Below, piece after piece: positions 5,834 through 6,718 of a stretch of 6,718 bases of DNA. Numbering within the stretch: the first letter of the stretch is position 1; each line of letters begins with the position of its first letter. Origin of the DNA: an uncultured Rikenellaceae bacterium (lineage in GTDB: Bacteria > Bacteroidota > Bacteroidia > Bacteroidales > Rikenellaceae); the NCBI GenBank assembly GCA_947074135.1, contig CAMTOL010000130.1:1-6718 (forward strand), given 5' to 3'. Position numbers and translations under genes: made by a program. The notes beneath the pieces are model-generated. The model did no database searches and was not told the origin of the DNA. It saw only the letters and a list, made by a program, of their open reading frames with translations.

Positions 5834-6718
5834 CGAAAATTTAGCTAAAAGTGCTTCAATAAGTAACATTTTTGCAGAAGAAAGACTCTTTTGTCTAAGT
5901 TTTTCTACTAGCTTTCGGGCTGCACTTTTTGTTGATTTATCTATATTGTCAACTGAGTCTGCAACAAAATCGAGCGACATAATAAGTGGATACTCATAAT
6001 TTTCGTCAATCTCACTAACAACATCGCCAAGAAGTCTAACATAATCAGCTTCGTAGCCTTTAACTCTCAAACGAGCTAGCTCAATCAATCTCTCTATCGA
6101 TGGAACAACTGCAATTGTGGCAGAATCTTGCTCCAAAACAGAGAAAAGTTCCTCGCTCTTTCTAAGCTCTTCAATACCAATAATATAGGGTATAATAGTA
6201 TCGTAAACTATCTCACAAATTCGATTCTTAGCATCTTCAGGTTCTTGAAACTGAGCCTGATGTTTTAGAAGAAACTTATACGCCCCATTATTATATTGAG
6301 TAATTACTGACGAAGCAAAAATATCCCAATGTGTATTAGAAAGTAGGTGTTCAAGATTTTGGGTTAGAAGATAATCGTTTACAATCTTCTCGAAAGCCTC
6401 TTTAGAAGCAAGACTAGGAGATGTTGCAATTGTATAGATTTGGTTTAGTTTTCCAATTGACTCTCTATCGCTTGAAAGTCGAATTGCCGTTAATCGAGCT
6501 TCGAAATCCTCTTTTGACAACGCTCTATCAATCTTATCAATAGGATCGCCATAATTATTAACAACAATAATAAAAGGATAGTCAGTTACCGAATACTGAA
6601 CTGCAAGTCCAGCACCCTCTTTAGTGCCAGTATCAATAACTGAAATCATATAATGCTTATCTACATTCTCTGTTTTAGCAATTATACCGTGCATCCATCT
6701 TCTTTTATGGCTACATGA
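5831..6718 (-). CDS. Thioredoxin-fold family protein, N-terminus outside the window
   Basis: The frame is open from the right edge to the stop at 5831, giving 295 residues. The first Met in view (ATG at 6694) is probably internal, because eight in-frame codons before it (SCSHKRRW) continue the domain. The visible N-terminal part resembles bacterial thioredoxin-like proteins of the thioredoxin_7 type. A CxxC-position helix is followed by a strand YMISVIDTGTKEGAGLAVQYSV, where many relatives have VKVDxExGEGxxLAxxY, then DYPFIIVV with the conserved cis-Pro position, then NNYGDPIDKI. The remaining half (from about 75 residues after that Met) is predicted by eye to be helical, ending in a charged KSAARKLVEKLRQKSLSS segment. 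In this alignment the active-site position reads C-S-H-K, so the second cysteine appears missing. Whether a signal peptide exists cannot be seen. It may share a transcript with pheT. The fold is likely; the redox function is doubtful. Confidence 0.7.
   Translation of the reverse strand, partial: SCSHKRRWMHGIIAKTENVDKHYMISVIDTGTKEGAGLAVQYSVTDYPFIIVVNNYGDPIDKIDRALSKEDFEARLTAIRLSSDRESIGKLNQIYTIATSPSLASKEAFEKIVNDYLLTQNLEHLLSNTHWDIFASSVITQYNNGAYKFLLKHQAQFQEPEDAKNRICEIVYDTIIPYIIGIEELRKSEELFSVLEQDSATIAVVPSIERLIELARLRVKGYEADYVRLLGDVVSEIDENYEYPLIMSLDFVADSVDNIDKSTKSAARKLVEKLRQKSLSSAKMLLIEALLAKFS

Noticed and set aside
6692..6694. ATG at 6694 as the true start of the thioredoxin-like gene
   Set aside because: The frame stays open upstream to the window edge, and the preceding residues SCSHKRRW fit the thioredoxin active-site region, so the real start is probably outside the window.
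1..6718. A new defence, mobile or biosynthetic system spanning the window
   Set aside because: The genes belong to known families with unrelated roles. There are no transposase, integrase, CRISPR or toxin-antitoxin signatures and no multi-gene operon of unknown proteins.

Overview
The window looks like chromosomal DNA from a member of the Bacteroidota, probably a Bacteroidales-type organism. The evidence is the AT-rich composition, the absence of clear Shine-Dalgarno sequences, start codons preceded by A/T-rich leaders, and several upstream boxes matching the Bacteroidota -7 consensus TAnnTTTG. One of these boxes also has a TTTG-like -33 element at exactly 19 bp. The protein sequences fit this phylum, but a genus cannot be named from the sequence alone.

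Layout, left to right. Positions 1-243 (minus) hold the N-terminal 81 codons of a maltose/galactoside-type sugar O-acetyltransferase cut by the window edge. Positions 244-718 are a non-coding AT-rich gap with a repeated 13-mer, an imperfect hairpin and, at its right end, a terminator-like inverted repeat. Positions 719-1324 (minus) encode a small XRE-type DNA-binding protein with a long low-complexity tail. Positions 1325-1716 are a divergent promoter region with a perfect 25-bp dyad and several TTATATAAA boxes. Positions 1717-3303 (plus) encode a polytopic GT39/PMT_2-type (ArnT-like) membrane glycosyltransferase. Positions 3305-5773 (minus) encode full-length phenylalanyl-tRNA synthetase beta subunit (pheT), convergent with the glycosyltransferase and separated from it by one base. 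Positions 5831-6718 (minus) encode a thioredoxin-fold protein with a helical C-terminal half, whose N-terminus lies beyond the right edge.

The genes do not form one obvious pathway. PheT is a housekeeping translation enzyme and may be co-transcribed with the thioredoxin-like gene 57 bp upstream of it, although a candidate private promoter overlaps that gene's stop codon. The XRE regulator and the glycosyltransferase share a divergent control region, so control of the transferase by the regulator is possible but unproven. I see no mobile element, CRISPR array, tRNA or rRNA, and no convincing sign of a new multi-gene system. The points most worth a second look are the operator-like dyad in the divergent region and the apparently non-CxxC active-site position of the thioredoxin-like protein.
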